This document shows positions 49,517-59,700 of a stretch of DNA of 64,000 nt, one piece after another. Each line of letters opens with the position of its first letter. Position 1 is the stretch's first letter. The DNA comes from Pseudomonadota bacterium (lineage in GTDB: Bacteria > Pseudomonadota > Gammaproteobacteria > Burkholderiales > Thiobacillaceae). The notes below the pieces were generated by a model. That model was not told the origin of the DNA, made no database searches, and saw only the letters and a program-made list of their open reading frames with translations. The stretch covers positions 166,278-230,277 of the forward strand of contig JAKQCX010000005.1 of the NCBI GenBank assembly GCA_029558905.1, read 5' to 3'. The translations under genes were made by a program, and so were the position numbers.

Positions 49517-50269
49517 CTACACGCCACGTGTGAAGAACAGGCCACTCATGCCCAGGCCGACAAGGATGACGAGGGCACGCACCCAGGCCACCGGCAGGCA
49601 GCGGACCAGGCGTGCCCCGGCCCAGCCACCCAGTGTGGCAAACAGGGCCATCGCCAGGGCCGGTGGCCAGACGATGGCCCCTCCCAGGGCATAGGCCAGC
49701 ACCGAAACCACCGACAGGACCGCCGAATTGAGATTCTTGAGCGCATTGGCCGTATGCAGACGCGATTCCCCCACCAGCGGGTACAGGGCAAGCAGCAGGA
49801 TGCCCACGCCACCATTGAAATAACCGCCGTACGTGGTGACCAGCAACAGGCCCGGCGGACGCCAGACGCGTGAACCACCTTCGCCGCGACACCAGCGCAG
49901 CAGACGCGGACCGGCCGCGAACAACAGGGTGGCCAGCAACAGCAGCCAGGGCACCACAGCGGCAAAGACACGGGGCGGGGTGAACAGCAGGAGCAGGGCC
50001 CCGCTCACCCCACCCAGGGCGCTGATCGACATTTCCCGCCACAGAAGACCGCGGGGCACCTCCGCCAGTTCGCGCCAAAACCCCAGCACGCTGCCGAAAT
50101 AGCCGGGGCAGACCGCCAGGGCGCTGGTGGCATTGGCCTGGATCGGTGGCACCCCTGCCCACACCAGGGCGGGGAAGGTCAGGAAGGTGCCACCCCCGGC
50201 CAGGGCATTGAGCCCTCCGGCCAGGAGGGCGGCCCCGGAGAGGAGCAGCCAGGTCGCGACATCGAGCAT
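49517..50269 (-). CDS. TauE/SafE (TSUP) family sulfite/organosulfonate-type permease
   Basis: 250 residues from ATG 50269 (a start at 50311 would add 14 residues). The family marks are GGLNALAGGGTFLTFPALVWAGVPP followed by ANATSALAVCPG in the first half and a second related half with YGGYFNGGVGILLLALYPL. About eight membrane helices. TSUP proteins export or import sulfur oxyanions and small organic anions; the substrate is unknown here. A candidate sRNA gene with its own terminator lies 96 bases upstream. Confidence 0.87.
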   Translation of the reverse strand: MLDVATWLLLSGAALLAGGLNALAGGGTFLTFPALVWAGVPPIQANATSALAVCPGYFGSVLGFWRELAEVPRGLLWREMSISALGGVSGALLLLFTPPRVFAAVVPWLLLLATLLFAAGPRLLRWCRGEGGSRVWRPPGLLLVTTYGGYFNGGVGILLLALYPLVGESRLHTANALKNLNSAVLSVVSVLAYALGGAIVWPPALAMALFATLGGWAGARLVRCLPVAWVRALVILVGLGMSGLFFTRGV

Positions 50270-50364
50270 CTTGTAACCCGCATCCAGGTGGACGGACGCC
50301 GGATTGTGCATGGGTATGCAGATCGCAGAAACCGGACCGGTCCAGACCAACCAATCCACCTCAC

Positions 50365-50392
50365 AAAAAAAAGCCCGGTCGGGTGACCGGGC
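50365..50392 (-). terminator. Rho-independent terminator of the candidate sRNA
   Basis: Minus strand: GCCCGGTC, a four-base loop and GACCGGGC give a perfect eight-pair stem, followed by eight T (A-run at 50365-50372 on the plus strand). No protein gene ends here on the minus strand; the transcript it ends must begin in the gap before the EF-G-like gene. Confidence 0.9.
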
Positions 50393-50467
50393 AAATCCAC
50401 CTAAGAGGAGGATGGAGGAGACAACACTGATAATGCTTACGGACGTAAGCAAGAGCACCAGTGTCAT
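50365..50467 (-). ncRNA. Candidate small RNA with CUCCUCC (anti-Shine-Dalgarno) motifs
   Basis: About 100 bases ending in a strong terminator. From the 5' side: ACACTG pairs with CAGTGT (50459-50464 with 50424-50429), enclosing a second hairpin GCTTAC/GTAAGC (50445-50450 with 50435-50440). A single-stranded C/U tract CTCCTCCATCCTCCTC (50406-50421) follows, then the terminator. Repeated CCUCC motifs in hairpin sRNAs are known from the CcsR/cuckoo-type sRNAs of Proteobacteria, which can pair with Shine-Dalgarno sites or bind CsrA/other proteins. An upstream AT-rich stretch (TATATT near 50480) could be the promoter. The family link is inferred. Confidence 0.65.
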
Positions 50468-50645
50468 AAGTATTCTCTAATATATGGATTGTCAGGACAA
50501 CTCCCTGCATGTCGGGTCGCGGGCCCCTCGGTCGGAGGCGTTGCGTGTTTGCTTCATCCTGCCGGGACAGTAGGGTGCGCACGCTAATTGACGGGGTTCC
50601 CGCGAAGTAGGACGCTACCGCTAGTTTTCAACCGGTGAGGCTGCC

Positions 50646-52691
50646 ATGCGCATAGAGACCCTGGAACACATCCGTACCCTGGCCTTGGTGGGCCATGGCG
50701 CGGCGGGCAAGACCACTCTGGTAGAGGCTCTCCTGGCCCGGAGTGGCGCCATCGCCACGGCGGGCAGCATCGAACGCGGCGACACGGTCTGCGACTACGA
50801 CCCGCTGGAGAAGACACACCAGCATTCCATCCAGGTGGCAGTGGCCCATCTGGAACACGCGGGCTGTCGCATCCATCTGCTGGATACCCCGGGCTATCCG
50901 GACTTCATGGGCCAGGCCATGACCGCCCTGGATGCGGTGGAAACCGTGGCGGTGGTCATCGATGCCAGGAAGGGCATCGAGCTCACCACGCACCGCATGA
51001 TGCACTGGGCCCAGACCCGCAAACTGTGCCGTATGGTCATCGTCAACAAGATGGATGCCCCGGACGTGGATCTGCCCGCTCTGTTGGCCGACATCCAGAC
51101 CGCCTTCGGCCAGGAGTGCCTGCCCGTCAACCTGCCCGCGGACGGCGGTTCCCGCGTGACGGACTGTTTCTTCAACCCCAGCGGCGATGCCGATTTCCTT
51201 GGGGTAAAGGCCGCCCACGAGGCCCTCGTCGATCAGGTGGTGGAAGTGGACGAAGACCTCATGGCCCTCTATCTGGAGCAGGGCCACGTGCCCGTGGAAG
51301 ACCTGCACGCACCCTTCGAAAAGGCCCTGCGCGAAGGCCACCTGGTACCCGTATGTTTCACCTCCGCCCGCCTGGGCACGGGAATACCCGAACTGCTGGA
51401 CATCATCGTCAGGCTGTTGCCGCATCCAGGCGAAGGCAACCCCCCCCTGTTCGTGCGGGGCGAGGGCGAGGCCGCCAAGCCCCTGGTGGCCGAGCCGGAC
51501 CCGGACAGGCATGTGCTGGCCCATGTCTTCAAGGTGGAGATGGACCCCTATGTGGGGCGTACAGCCGTCTTCCGCGTGCATCAGGGCACGCTCACACCGG
51601 ACACCCAGCTCTACATTGGCGAGTCGCGCAAGCCTTTCAGGGTTGCTCACCTCTACCGTCTCCAGGGCAGGAAGCTGGAGCCCGTGGAAGCCTGCATCCC
51701 GGGTGACTTCTGCGCCATCACCAAGGTGGATGAGCTGGCCTATGACTCGGTGCTGCACGATGCGCCCGAAGACGACCACATCCACATGCGCCCCCTGGAA
51801 TTTCCGCATGCCGTCTTTGGCCTGGCGGTGCGGCCAAGGAAGAAGTCCGATGTGGACAAGCTCTCCGACGTGCTGCACAGGCTGCGCATCGAAGACCCGG
51901 TCCTGCATGTGGACCACGATCCCTCCACGCACGAGGCGGTGATCCGGGGTCTGGGGGAGACCCATCTGGCCACCGTCCTGGAAAGGATGCGGGAACAGTT
52001 CCGTCTGGAAGTGGATACGCATCCGCCTTCCATCCCCTACCGCGAGACCATCACCCAGACGGCGGAGGGACACCACCGGCACAAAAAGCAAAGCGGCGGC
52101 GCCGGCCAGTTCGGAGAGGTCTTCCTGCGCATAGAACCCCTGCAGCGAGGCGCGGGTTTCGAGTTCGTGGACGCGGTCAAGGGGGGGGTCATCCCGGGCA
52201 CCTTCATCCCCGCCGTGGAAAAGGGGGTGCGCCAGGCCATGCAGACCGGTGGCCTGGGGGGCTATCCCATGCAGGACATCCGCGTCACCGTCTTCGACGG
52301 CAAGACCCACCCGGTGGATGGCAAGGAGATCGCCTTCGTCACCGCCGGACGCATGGCCTTCCGTGCAGCGGCCGCCAATGCCCGCCCCATCATCCTGGAG
52401 CCCTTCGTACGCATCGAGTTGACCACGCCGGAGGCCAACATCGGCGACGTGAGCGGCGATCTGTCCGGACGCCGGGGCCAGATCACCGGCCATCAGTCCG
52501 GCCGGGGCGGCATGCAGACCCTGCTGGGGCTGGCCCCCCTGGCCGAACTCGACAATTTCCAGTCGCGCATCAAGTCCCTGACGGGGGGACAGGGGGCCTA
52601 CAGTCTGGAATTCAGCCACTACGAGGCTGTACCCCCGCAGGTGCAGCAGAGGCTCGCGGCCGACTACAGGCCCGCGCGCGAGGACGACTGA
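50646..52691 (+). CDS. EF-G-like translational GTPase (EF-G2 type paralogue)
   Basis: 681 residues. GTPase motifs are G1 GHGAAGKTTL, G3 DTPGYPDF and G4 NKMD. Domain II and the later EF-G domains are present (PSIPYRETITQTAEGHHRHKKQSGGAGQFGEV, GGYPMQDIRVTVFDGKTHPVD). It is shorter than canonical EF-G, and G1 reads GAAGKT where standard EF-G has DAGKT. Such paralogues occur outside the str operon and have no settled role; some act in recycling or ribosome rescue. It stands alone after the sRNA. Confidence 0.88.
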   Translation: MRIETLEHIRTLALVGHGAAGKTTLVEALLARSGAIATAGSIERGDTVCDYDPLEKTHQHSIQVAVAHLEHAGCRIHLLDTPGYPDFMGQAMTALDAVETVAVVIDARKGIELTTHRMMHWAQTRKLCRMVIVNKMDAPDVDLPALLADIQTAFGQECLPVNLPADGGSRVTDCFFNPSGDADFLGVKAAHEALVDQVVEVDEDLMALYLEQGHVPVEDLHAPFEKALREGHLVPVCFTSARLGTGIPELLDIIVRLLPHPGEGNPPLFVRGEGEAAKPLVAEPDPDRHVLAHVFKVEMDPYVGRTAVFRVHQGTLTPDTQLYIGESRKPFRVAHLYRLQGRKLEPVEACIPGDFCAITKVDELAYDSVLHDAPEDDHIHMRPLEFPHAVFGLAVRPRKKSDVDKLSDVLHRLRIEDPVLHVDHDPSTHEAVIRGLGETHLATVLERMREQFRLEVDTHPPSIPYRETITQTAEGHHRHKKQSGGAGQFGEVFLRIEPLQRGAGFEFVDAVKGGVIPGTFIPAVEKGVRQAMQTGGLGGYPMQDIRVTVFDGKTHPVDGKEIAFVTAGRMAFRAAAANARPIILEPFVRIELTTPEANIGDVSGDLSGRRGQITGHQSGRGGMQTLLGLAPLAELDNFQSRIKSLTGGQGAYSLEFSHYEAVPPQVQQRLAADYRPAREDD

Positions 52692-52905
52692 GCCCTGCCC
52701 GATAGGCTAGATCGCGGCCCGTCTGGCGGACGAACCTGGCACGGGCCGACAAGCTACCCGCGTGCCCTCGAAGTGGCGCGCGGAGGTCCGGACGATCTGC
52801 ATGACGCACCAGGCATCGTTCAGAACGCGGCGGGTCCTCCCCGGGCGGGCATCCCATGCCGCGCCGACCCATGAACCGTCTCCCCCGCGTCCCGCATTCC
52901 AGGTT

Positions 52906-53796
52906 TCACGCATGCCGCAACTTCAGTTTCATGGAAAACAGAGTGGCGGCCACGATCATGCCACCCCCTATCCACTCCGGGGCATCCATGTGCTCGCCCG
53001 CCAGCCACTGGCTGGACAGGGCGGCCACCACCAGTTCGAACAGCATGATGACGATGGCCCGGTTGGCCGCGGTCCAGGCCAGGCCGTGCTGGATGGCGAA
53101 GGTGGCCAGGAGCAGGACCAGGCTGACGCCCACCACGATTCCCCAGTTCGCCACGTCCAGGTAGGCCATGGCCGCCACCGGCCTGCCTTCCATGCCCATG
53201 CAGGCCAGGGCCACGGCGCCCACACCGATGAAGGTCCACAGGGATCGGGTCTGGATGGGGATTTGCCGGCCGCCGCGGGAGGACACATTGGTCAAGGCAA
53301 AGGCCACACCGGCGCTCAGGCCCAGCCATTCTGCATGGTTGGCGGGCAGGGGCCATTGCCAACCTGCCTCCCGGGGCCAGCCCAGCATGACATAAGCCCC
53401 GGCCAGGGCCAGGGCGATGATGGCCCAACCCCAGGGACCTGCCCTTTCCCCCAGGAGCAGCCGGGCAAACAACACGGTCCACAGAGGCGCCAGATAGAAC
53501 AGCAGCATGACCCGCATGACCTGGCCGTCGATCACCGCCAGGACATAGGCCACATTGGTCCAGCCCGCGCTCAAAGCCAGGGTCAGGAGCCAGCCCCATT
53601 GGCCCGAAGGGGCGCGCCAGCCGCCCAGGCGAGCCCAGAAAAGCAGGGGCGGGATGCCCAGGCCATAGGTCAGCAGGGAGGCCAGGCTGCCGGACAGGCC
53701 TGCCGCTTCCAGCAGACGAAAAGGGTACCAGACCAGGCCCCAGATGCTGGCGGCCAGCAGCAGGCTGAAGGGGGCAAGGCGGGGGCTGACCGACAT
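52906..53796 (-). CDS. EamA/DMT-family transporter
   Basis: 296 residues with ten membrane helices in two EamA halves: LLLAASIWGLVWYPFRLLE, LLFYLAPLWTVLFARLLLGE in the first and ALTNVSSRGG, VIMLFELVVAALSSQWLAGE in the second. Members export metabolites such as amino acids or move nucleotide-sugars; the substrate cannot be told. It is divergent from dapC, with only 46 bases between starts, so their promoters overlap. A 214-base gap towards the EF-G-like gene holds nothing that I recognise. Confidence 0.88.
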   Translation of the reverse strand: MSVSPRLAPFSLLLAASIWGLVWYPFRLLEAAGLSGSLASLLTYGLGIPPLLFWARLGGWRAPSGQWGWLLTLALSAGWTNVAYVLAVIDGQVMRVMLLFYLAPLWTVLFARLLLGERAGPWGWAIIALALAGAYVMLGWPREAGWQWPLPANHAEWLGLSAGVAFALTNVSSRGGRQIPIQTRSLWTFIGVGAVALACMGMEGRPVAAMAYLDVANWGIVVGVSLVLLLATFAIQHGLAWTAANRAIVIMLFELVVAALSSQWLAGEHMDAPEWIGGGMIVAATLFSMKLKLRHA

Positions 53797-53842
53797 ATAT
53801 AATCATTCCTTTCCCACATGGTAACCGGGCCCAGCACCCCTC

Positions 53843-55048
53843 ATGAACCCACGCCTGAGCCAACTCCAGTCCTACCCCTTCCAGAAGCTCCGGGAACTGC
53901 TGGGCGGCGTGACGCCCAACCCGGACCTGCAGGCCATCAATCTATCCATCGGCGAGCCCGGGCACGCCACGCCTGCCTTCATCCGCCAGACGCTCGCGGA
54001 CAACCTGAACGGCCTGGCCCGCTACCCCGCCACCCAGGGCAGCCAGGCCCTGCGCCAGGCCATCGCCGACTGGTGCGGACGGCGTTTCGATGTGGAACTG
54101 GATGCCGCCAGCCAGGTCCTGCCCGTGAACGGCAGCCGCGAGGCCCTGTTCGCCTTCGCCCAAACGGTCATCGACCAGACCAGACACGTCAAACGGGTGC
54201 TCTCCCCCAATCCCTTCTACCAGATCTACGAAGGTGCGGCCCTGCTGGGCGGGGCCAAGCCCTTCTTCCTGAACACCCCGCCGGACAACGGCTTCCGCCT
54301 GGATTTCTCCATCATCCCGGAAGACATGTGGGAAACGGTACAGTTGGCTTATGTGTGCTCCCCCGGCAACCCCACGGGCAAGGTCATGGAGCTGGATGAA
54401 TGGAAGGCGGTCTTCGATCTGGCGGACCGGCATGGCTTCGTCATCGCTGCCGACGAGTGCTACTCGGAGATCTACCCCGACGAGGACGAACCACCGCTGG
54501 GGGCCCTGGCCGCTGCCCAGTACCTGGGCCGGGGTCTGCGCAATCTGGTGGTGTTCAATAGCCTGTCCAAGCGCTCCAACGTACCCGGCCTGCGCTCCGG
54601 CTTCGTGGCCGGGGATGCGGACATCATCCGCCAGTTCCTGCTTTACCGCACCTATCACGGCAGCGCCATGAACCCAGCGGTGCAGGCCGCCTCCCTGGCG
54701 GCCTGGCAGGACGAGGACCATGTCGTGGACAACCGTCGCCAGTACCGGGAAAAGTTCGCCGCCGTGCTGCCCATCCTCAGGGATGCTCTGGCCTTCGAGA
54801 CTCCGGACGCAGGCTTCTACATCTGGGCCCGGGTGCCAGGGGGGGACGACGCTGCCTTTACCCGGGCACTGTATGCCCAGCAGCATGTGACCGTGCTGCC
54901 CGGCTCCTTCCTGGCGCGGGAAGCCCGGGGCGTGAACCCGGGCCGGGGCTTCGTGCGCATCGCCCTGGTGGACAGCCTGGAGGCCTGCGTGGAGGCTGCA
55001 CAACGCCTGGCCACCTTTGCGCAAGGATATAACCCATCGATTCAATAA
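53843..55048 (+). CDS. dapC: N-succinyldiaminopimelate aminotransferase
   Basis: 401 residues of fold-type I PLP aminotransferase. NLSIGEPGHATPAFI, YVCSPGNPTGKVM, the aspartate in IAADECYSEIY, the PLP lysine in FNSLSKRSNVPGLRSGF and the substrate arginine in GFVRIALV are visible. Being directly before dapD fixes the assignment to DapC. It makes N-succinyl-LL-diaminopimelate's precursor exchange with glutamate in the lysine/peptidoglycan pathway. Confidence 0.93.
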   Translation: MNPRLSQLQSYPFQKLRELLGGVTPNPDLQAINLSIGEPGHATPAFIRQTLADNLNGLARYPATQGSQALRQAIADWCGRRFDVELDAASQVLPVNGSREALFAFAQTVIDQTRHVKRVLSPNPFYQIYEGAALLGGAKPFFLNTPPDNGFRLDFSIIPEDMWETVQLAYVCSPGNPTGKVMELDEWKAVFDLADRHGFVIAADECYSEIYPDEDEPPLGALAAAQYLGRGLRNLVVFNSLSKRSNVPGLRSGFVAGDADIIRQFLLYRTYHGSAMNPAVQAASLAAWQDEDHVVDNRRQYREKFAAVLPILRDALAFETPDAGFYIWARVPGGDDAAFTRALYAQQHVTVLPGSFLAREARGVNPGRGFVRIALVDSLEACVEAAQRLATFAQGYNPSIQ

Positions 55049-55078
55049 ACCATTGCAAGGCACTGAAGGAAAAAAGAA

Positions 55079-55903
55079 ATGAACGATTTGCAAGCCATCA
55101 TCGAGGAGGCCTTCGAGCGTCGCGCCGAGATCACCCCCCGCAACGTGGAGCCACAGGTCAAGGATGCCGTCATGGCGGTCATCGACCTCCTGGACATGGG
55201 TCAGCTACGGGTGGCGGAACGCGCCGAGGGACAGACCTGGTTGACCCACCAGTGGATCAAGAAGGCCGTGCTGCTGTCCTTCCGCCTGGAAGACAACAGC
55301 TTCGTCAAGGGCGGCTACACCAACTACTGGGACAAGGTGCCCAGCAAGTTCGCCGACTTCAACTCCAAGGACTTCCGTGAAAGCGGTTTCCGCGTCGTAC
55401 CCCCCGCCACCGCCCGCAAGGGGTCCTACATCGCCAGGAACGTGGTGCTCATGCCAAGCTACGTGAACATCGGCGCCTACGTGGATGAAGGCACCATGGT
55501 GGACACCTGGGCCACCGTGGGGTCCTGCGCCCAGATCGGCAAGAACGTGCACCTGTCCGGCGGCGTGGGCATCGGCGGCGTGCTGGAGCCGGTGCAGGCC
55601 GGGCCCACCATCATCGGCGACAACTGTTTCATCGGCGCCCGTTCCGAGGTGGTAGAGGGAGTGGTGGTGGAGGACAACAGCGTCATCTCCATGGGCGTGT
55701 ACATCGGCCAGTCCACCCGCATCTACGACCGGGAGACAGGCGAGATCCACTACGGGCGCGTACCCGCCGGCTCCGTGGTGGTGAGCGGCAATCTGCCGTC
55801 CAAGGACGGCAAGTACAGCCTGTACTGCGCGGTCATCGTCAAGAAGGTGGACGAGAAAACGCTGTCCAAGGTGGGCATCAACGAATTGTTGCGCGGCATC
55901 TGA
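55079..55903 (+). CDS. dapD: Tetrahydrodipicolinate N-succinyltransferase
   Basis: 274 residues, the normal length, with AAGGA nine bases before the ATG. The C-terminal left-handed beta-helix shows hexapeptide runs ([59 protein letters not shown]). It succinylates tetrahydrodipicolinate, the step before DapC. It follows dapC by 30 bases. Confidence 0.97.
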   Translation: MNDLQAIIEEAFERRAEITPRNVEPQVKDAVMAVIDLLDMGQLRVAERAEGQTWLTHQWIKKAVLLSFRLEDNSFVKGGYTNYWDKVPSKFADFNSKDFRESGFRVVPPATARKGSYIARNVVLMPSYVNIGAYVDEGTMVDTWATVGSCAQIGKNVHLSGGVGIGGVLEPVQAGPTIIGDNCFIGARSEVVEGVVVEDNSVISMGVYIGQSTRIYDRETGEIHYGRVPAGSVVVSGNLPSKDGKYSLYCAVIVKKVDEKTLSKVGINELLRGI

Positions 55904-55928
55904 TTCCTGTCCCGAAGGAGCCCAGGAC

Positions 55929-56768
55929 ATGTCCCGGTTGAGCCAGGGCGAGGCGGAAAAGCTCATCGCCAGCATCGTCATCCCACCCCGCCCCGGTGCG
56001 GTGGCGGCGGTGGTGGCGGAACAGCAGGGCAACGACCCCGACCTGGGGCGCATCGCCCGCATCATCGCTGCCGACGTGGGCCTGACGGCGGCCATGATCA
56101 AGACCGTCAACTCCCCCTTCTACGGCCTGCGTCAGAAGGTGACGGATATCCAGCGCGCGGTGTCCATGCTGGGCCTGAAGAACGTGGTCACCCTGGTGAC
56201 CAGCCTGTCGCTGCGCAATGCCGTGCCGACCCAGGGCCTGGACCGGTTCTGGGACAGCGCGGCGCGCACTGCCCTGATCGCCGCCTACCTGGCTCAGCAG
56301 CTGGGCTGCGTCGCCAAGGAAGAGGCCCACCTGTTCGGCCTGTTCCATGATGCGGGCATCCCTCTGATGATGCGACGCTTCGAGGATTTCAAGGAAACCC
56401 TCAGGCTGGCCAACGGCGAGCCCGTGCGCGCGTTCACCGACGTGGAGGACGAACGCCACGGCACCAACCATGCCACGGTGGGCAGCCTGCTGGCCACCAG
56501 CTGGCAGCTGCCGGAGCATCTGCGCGTCGCCATCGCTCGGCACCACGAGGCAGGTGTGTTCCAGTCCGGGCTGCCGGCGGAGTCCCTCAACCTGATCGCC
56601 ATCGCCCATCTGGCGGAACACATCGAAAGCGGCCACTCCCGCCTGAGTGCCGATGCGGAATGGGGAAAGATGGGACCGTCCGTCCTGGCTCACCTGATGA
56701 TGGCTGAGGAGCATCTGGACGAGCTTCGGCGGGATGCGCGGGAAATGCTGGAGGAGTCGGGACTCTGA
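55929..56768 (+). CDS. HDOD-domain protein
   Basis: 279 residues with AAGGAG upstream. A single HDOD domain ([59 protein letters not shown]) covers most of the protein. HDOD domains are related to HD phosphohydrolases but usually lack catalytic residues; here they probably scaffold signalling, as in the larger HDOD kinase at 24 kb. It follows dapD by 25 bases, and its stop overlaps the presumed CTG start of the next gene. Confidence 0.88.
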   Translation: MSRLSQGEAEKLIASIVIPPRPGAVAAVVAEQQGNDPDLGRIARIIAADVGLTAAMIKTVNSPFYGLRQKVTDIQRAVSMLGLKNVVTLVTSLSLRNAVPTQGLDRFWDSAARTALIAAYLAQQLGCVAKEEAHLFGLFHDAGIPLMMRRFEDFKETLRLANGEPVRAFTDVEDERHGTNHATVGSLLATSWQLPEHLRVAIARHHEAGVFQSGLPAESLNLIAIAHLAEHIESGHSRLSADAEWGKMGPSVLAHLMMAEEHLDELRRDAREMLEESGL

Positions 56769-59700
56769 AGCCGTCCCCCGGGACCTCGGCCCCCGCCTGG
56801 CAGTTCTGGATCGACCGGGGCGGCACCTTCACCGACATCGTCGCTCGGGCGCCGGATGGTCGCCTGAGCCGGCACAAGCTGCTGTCCGAGGATCCGGAGC
56901 ATTACCGGGATGCCGCCCTGGCAGGCATGCGCCGCATCCTGGGCCTGGGTCGGGACGATCCCATTCCCCTCGGCCTCATCCACCAGGTGAAGATGGGTAC
57001 CACCGTGGGTACCAATGCCCTGCTCACCGGGACGGGGGAGCCCACCCTGCTGGTGGTCACCGCCGGTTTTGCCGATGCCCTGGAGATCGGCGATCAGGCC
57101 CGGCCCCACATCTTTGCCCTGCACATCCGCAAGCCCACGGTCCTGTATGCCCAAGTGCTGGAAGCCCGGGAACGCGTAGCCGCCGATGGCACCAGCCTGC
57201 AGGCCCTGGATGAAGATCACCTGAAAACGGCCCTGATCCAGACCCATGGCCAGGGCCTCCGGGCCTGTGCCATCGCCTTTCTGCACGGCTGGCGCAATCC
57301 GGAGCATGAGTTGCGCGCCGGCGAGCTGGCCCGCCAGGTGGGTTTCACCCAGGTGTCTCTCTCCCATCGGGTCAGCCCTCTGGTGAAGTTCGTGCCCCGG
57401 GCGGAGACGGCCGTGCTGGATGCCACCCTGTCGCCCCCGGTGACCCGTTACGTGGCCCAGGTGGCGGCGCAACTGCCCGGGGATGTCACCCTGGAATTCA
57501 TGCAGTCCAACGGCGGCCTGGTGACGGCCGCCGAGTTCCAGGGCAAGGACAGCGTACTCTCCGGCCCCGCCGGCGGCCTCATGGGCATGGCCAAGGTGGG
57601 CCGGGCGGCGGGCTTCGAGCGGCTCATCGGTTTCGACATGGGGGGCACCTCCACGGATGTGTCCCTCTACGCCGGTGAATTCGAACGCAGCCTGGACACC
57701 CGCATCGCCGGTCACCGCATCCGCGTACCCATGCTGGGGGTCTACAGCGTGGCCGCCGGGGGCGGTTCCGTGCTCAGGTTCGATGGCACGCGCCTGCGGG
57801 TGGGTCCGGAATCCGCCGGCAGCCGGCCCGGCCCCCGCTGCTATCGCCGGGGCGGGCCCCTGGCGGTGACCGATGCCAACCTGCTGCTGGGCCGCATCCA
57901 GGCGGATTTCTTTCCGCATGTGTTCGGCCCCGGCGGCGATCAGGCCCTGGACCGGGAAGCCGTAAAGCTGGCTTTTGCCGAACTGGCCCAGACGGTGAAC
58001 AGCGCCCTGGGGCTGGATTATGGCCCGGAGCGCCTGGCCGAAGGCTTTCTGGACATCGCCGTGGAGCACATGGCGGATGCCATCCGCCATATCTCCCTGG
58101 CACGGGGCGTGAACCCGGCCAAACACGTGCTGGTGGGCTTCGGCGGGGCCGGTGGCCAGCATGCCTGCGCCGTGGCGGCCCGCCTGGGCATGAACAGGGT
58201 CCTGATCTCCCCTTTTGCGTCGGTGCTGTCGGCCTATGGCATCGGCCTGGCGGAGCAGCGGCAGCTGAGCCTGGAGGCGATCGAACAGCCCCTGACGGAA
58301 TTCGACCGGCCCCTGCCCTCCCCCGCCGCCGGTATTCTGCGCCGAGCCCTGTTGCGCTACGACGGTGCCGATACGGTACTGCCGGTGCACCTGGATCATC
58401 CCCAGGCCATGGCCATGGCCTTCCATGCCGAGCATCGGCAGCGTTTCGGCTTCGCCAGCCCGGAGCGGGGCATCGTCTGCGTGGCCCTGGAAACGGAGCA
58501 CCTGCACGCGGGCGGTGAACCCATCGCGGAAACCGGCATGCCGGACATCCCTGCCCAGCCCCTGGGACAGCGTCCGGTATACCTGCGGGGGTCATGGCAA
58601 CTGGCCACCCTGTATGCCATGGAGAGCCTCTGCGCAGGTCAAAGCCTGACCGGGCCGGCCCTGCTGCTGCAGGTGGATTCCAGCATCGTCCTGCCGCCGG
58701 GCTGGCGGGCGGAAAGGACCGTGCGCGGCGATCTGCTGCTCAGCGCCCTGGGCCATGAGAGCCACCGCCCGGATCCCACCCGTCCCGATCCCACCTGGTT
58801 GACTCTGTTCAACCGCCGCTTCATGCGCATTGCCGAAGACATGGGGCGGGTGCTGCAGAACACCGCCCGCTCGGTGAACATCCGTGAACGCCTGGACTTC
58901 TCCTGCGCTCTCTTCGACGGTCAGGGCCGACTCATCGCCAACGCTCCCCATATCCCCGTGCACCTGGGCAGCATGGGGGAATCGGTCCAGGCCATACGGG
59001 CACGCTTCGGGCCCGGTCTGCAGACGGGGGATGCCTACCTCATCAATTCCCCCTATGCCGGCGGCACCCACCTGCCGGACCTCACGGTGGTCATGCCGGT
59101 GATGGATGGGAATGGACTGCGGTATTTCACCGCCACGCGCGCCCACCATGCGGATGTGGGTGGAATTTCCCCCGGTTCCATGCCCGCCGCCAGCCGGCAC
59201 ATCGACGAGGAGGGCTGTCGTACCGACGGTCTGCTGATCCTGCGGCAGGGCCGCTTTCTGGAAGCCGAGGTGATGGCCTGGCTCCAAGGCCATCCCCATC
59301 CTGCCCGCAACCCGCAACAGAACCTGGCGGACCTTCAGGCCCAGGTGGCGGCCTGTGCCCTGGGTGCCCAGGGTCTGCAGGCCCTGGAAAAGGAAGTGGG
59401 GGCCGCGGCCGTGCCCGCCTACATGGGCTTCGTGCAGGACGATGCCGAACGGGCGGTGCGACGCCTGCTCACCCGCATCAAGGGCGGCAGCTTCATCCAG
59501 CCCCTGGATGATGGCAGCCGCATTCAGGTACGGATAGGCATACATGCCTGTCAGGGCCGGGCCGTCATCGACTTCGCCGGCACGAGCCCCCAGCTGGCGG
59601 GCAATCTCAATGCCCCGGCCAGCATCACCCACTCCGCCGTGCTGTATGTCTTCCGCACCCTGCTGGCGGAGGATATCCCCCTGAATGCCGGCGTGCTGCG

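Larger units (their letters stand above)
50270..50645. other. Gap between permease and EF-G-like gene
   Basis: 376 bases. It holds the sRNA candidate and its terminator on the minus strand, the permease leader, and, from 50470 to 50645, the presumed divergent promoters of the sRNA and the EF-G-like gene. No credible protein gene is seen: a reading from ATG 50467 runs straight through the terminator stem. Confidence 0.6.

Noticed and set aside
50361..50467. Small protein starting at ATG 50467
   Set aside because: The reading passes through a perfect terminator and two hairpins; an RNA gene explains the sequence better.
50628..52619. Minus-strand open frame opposite the EF-G-like gene
   Set aside because: Antisense shadow; all GTPase motifs are on the plus strand.
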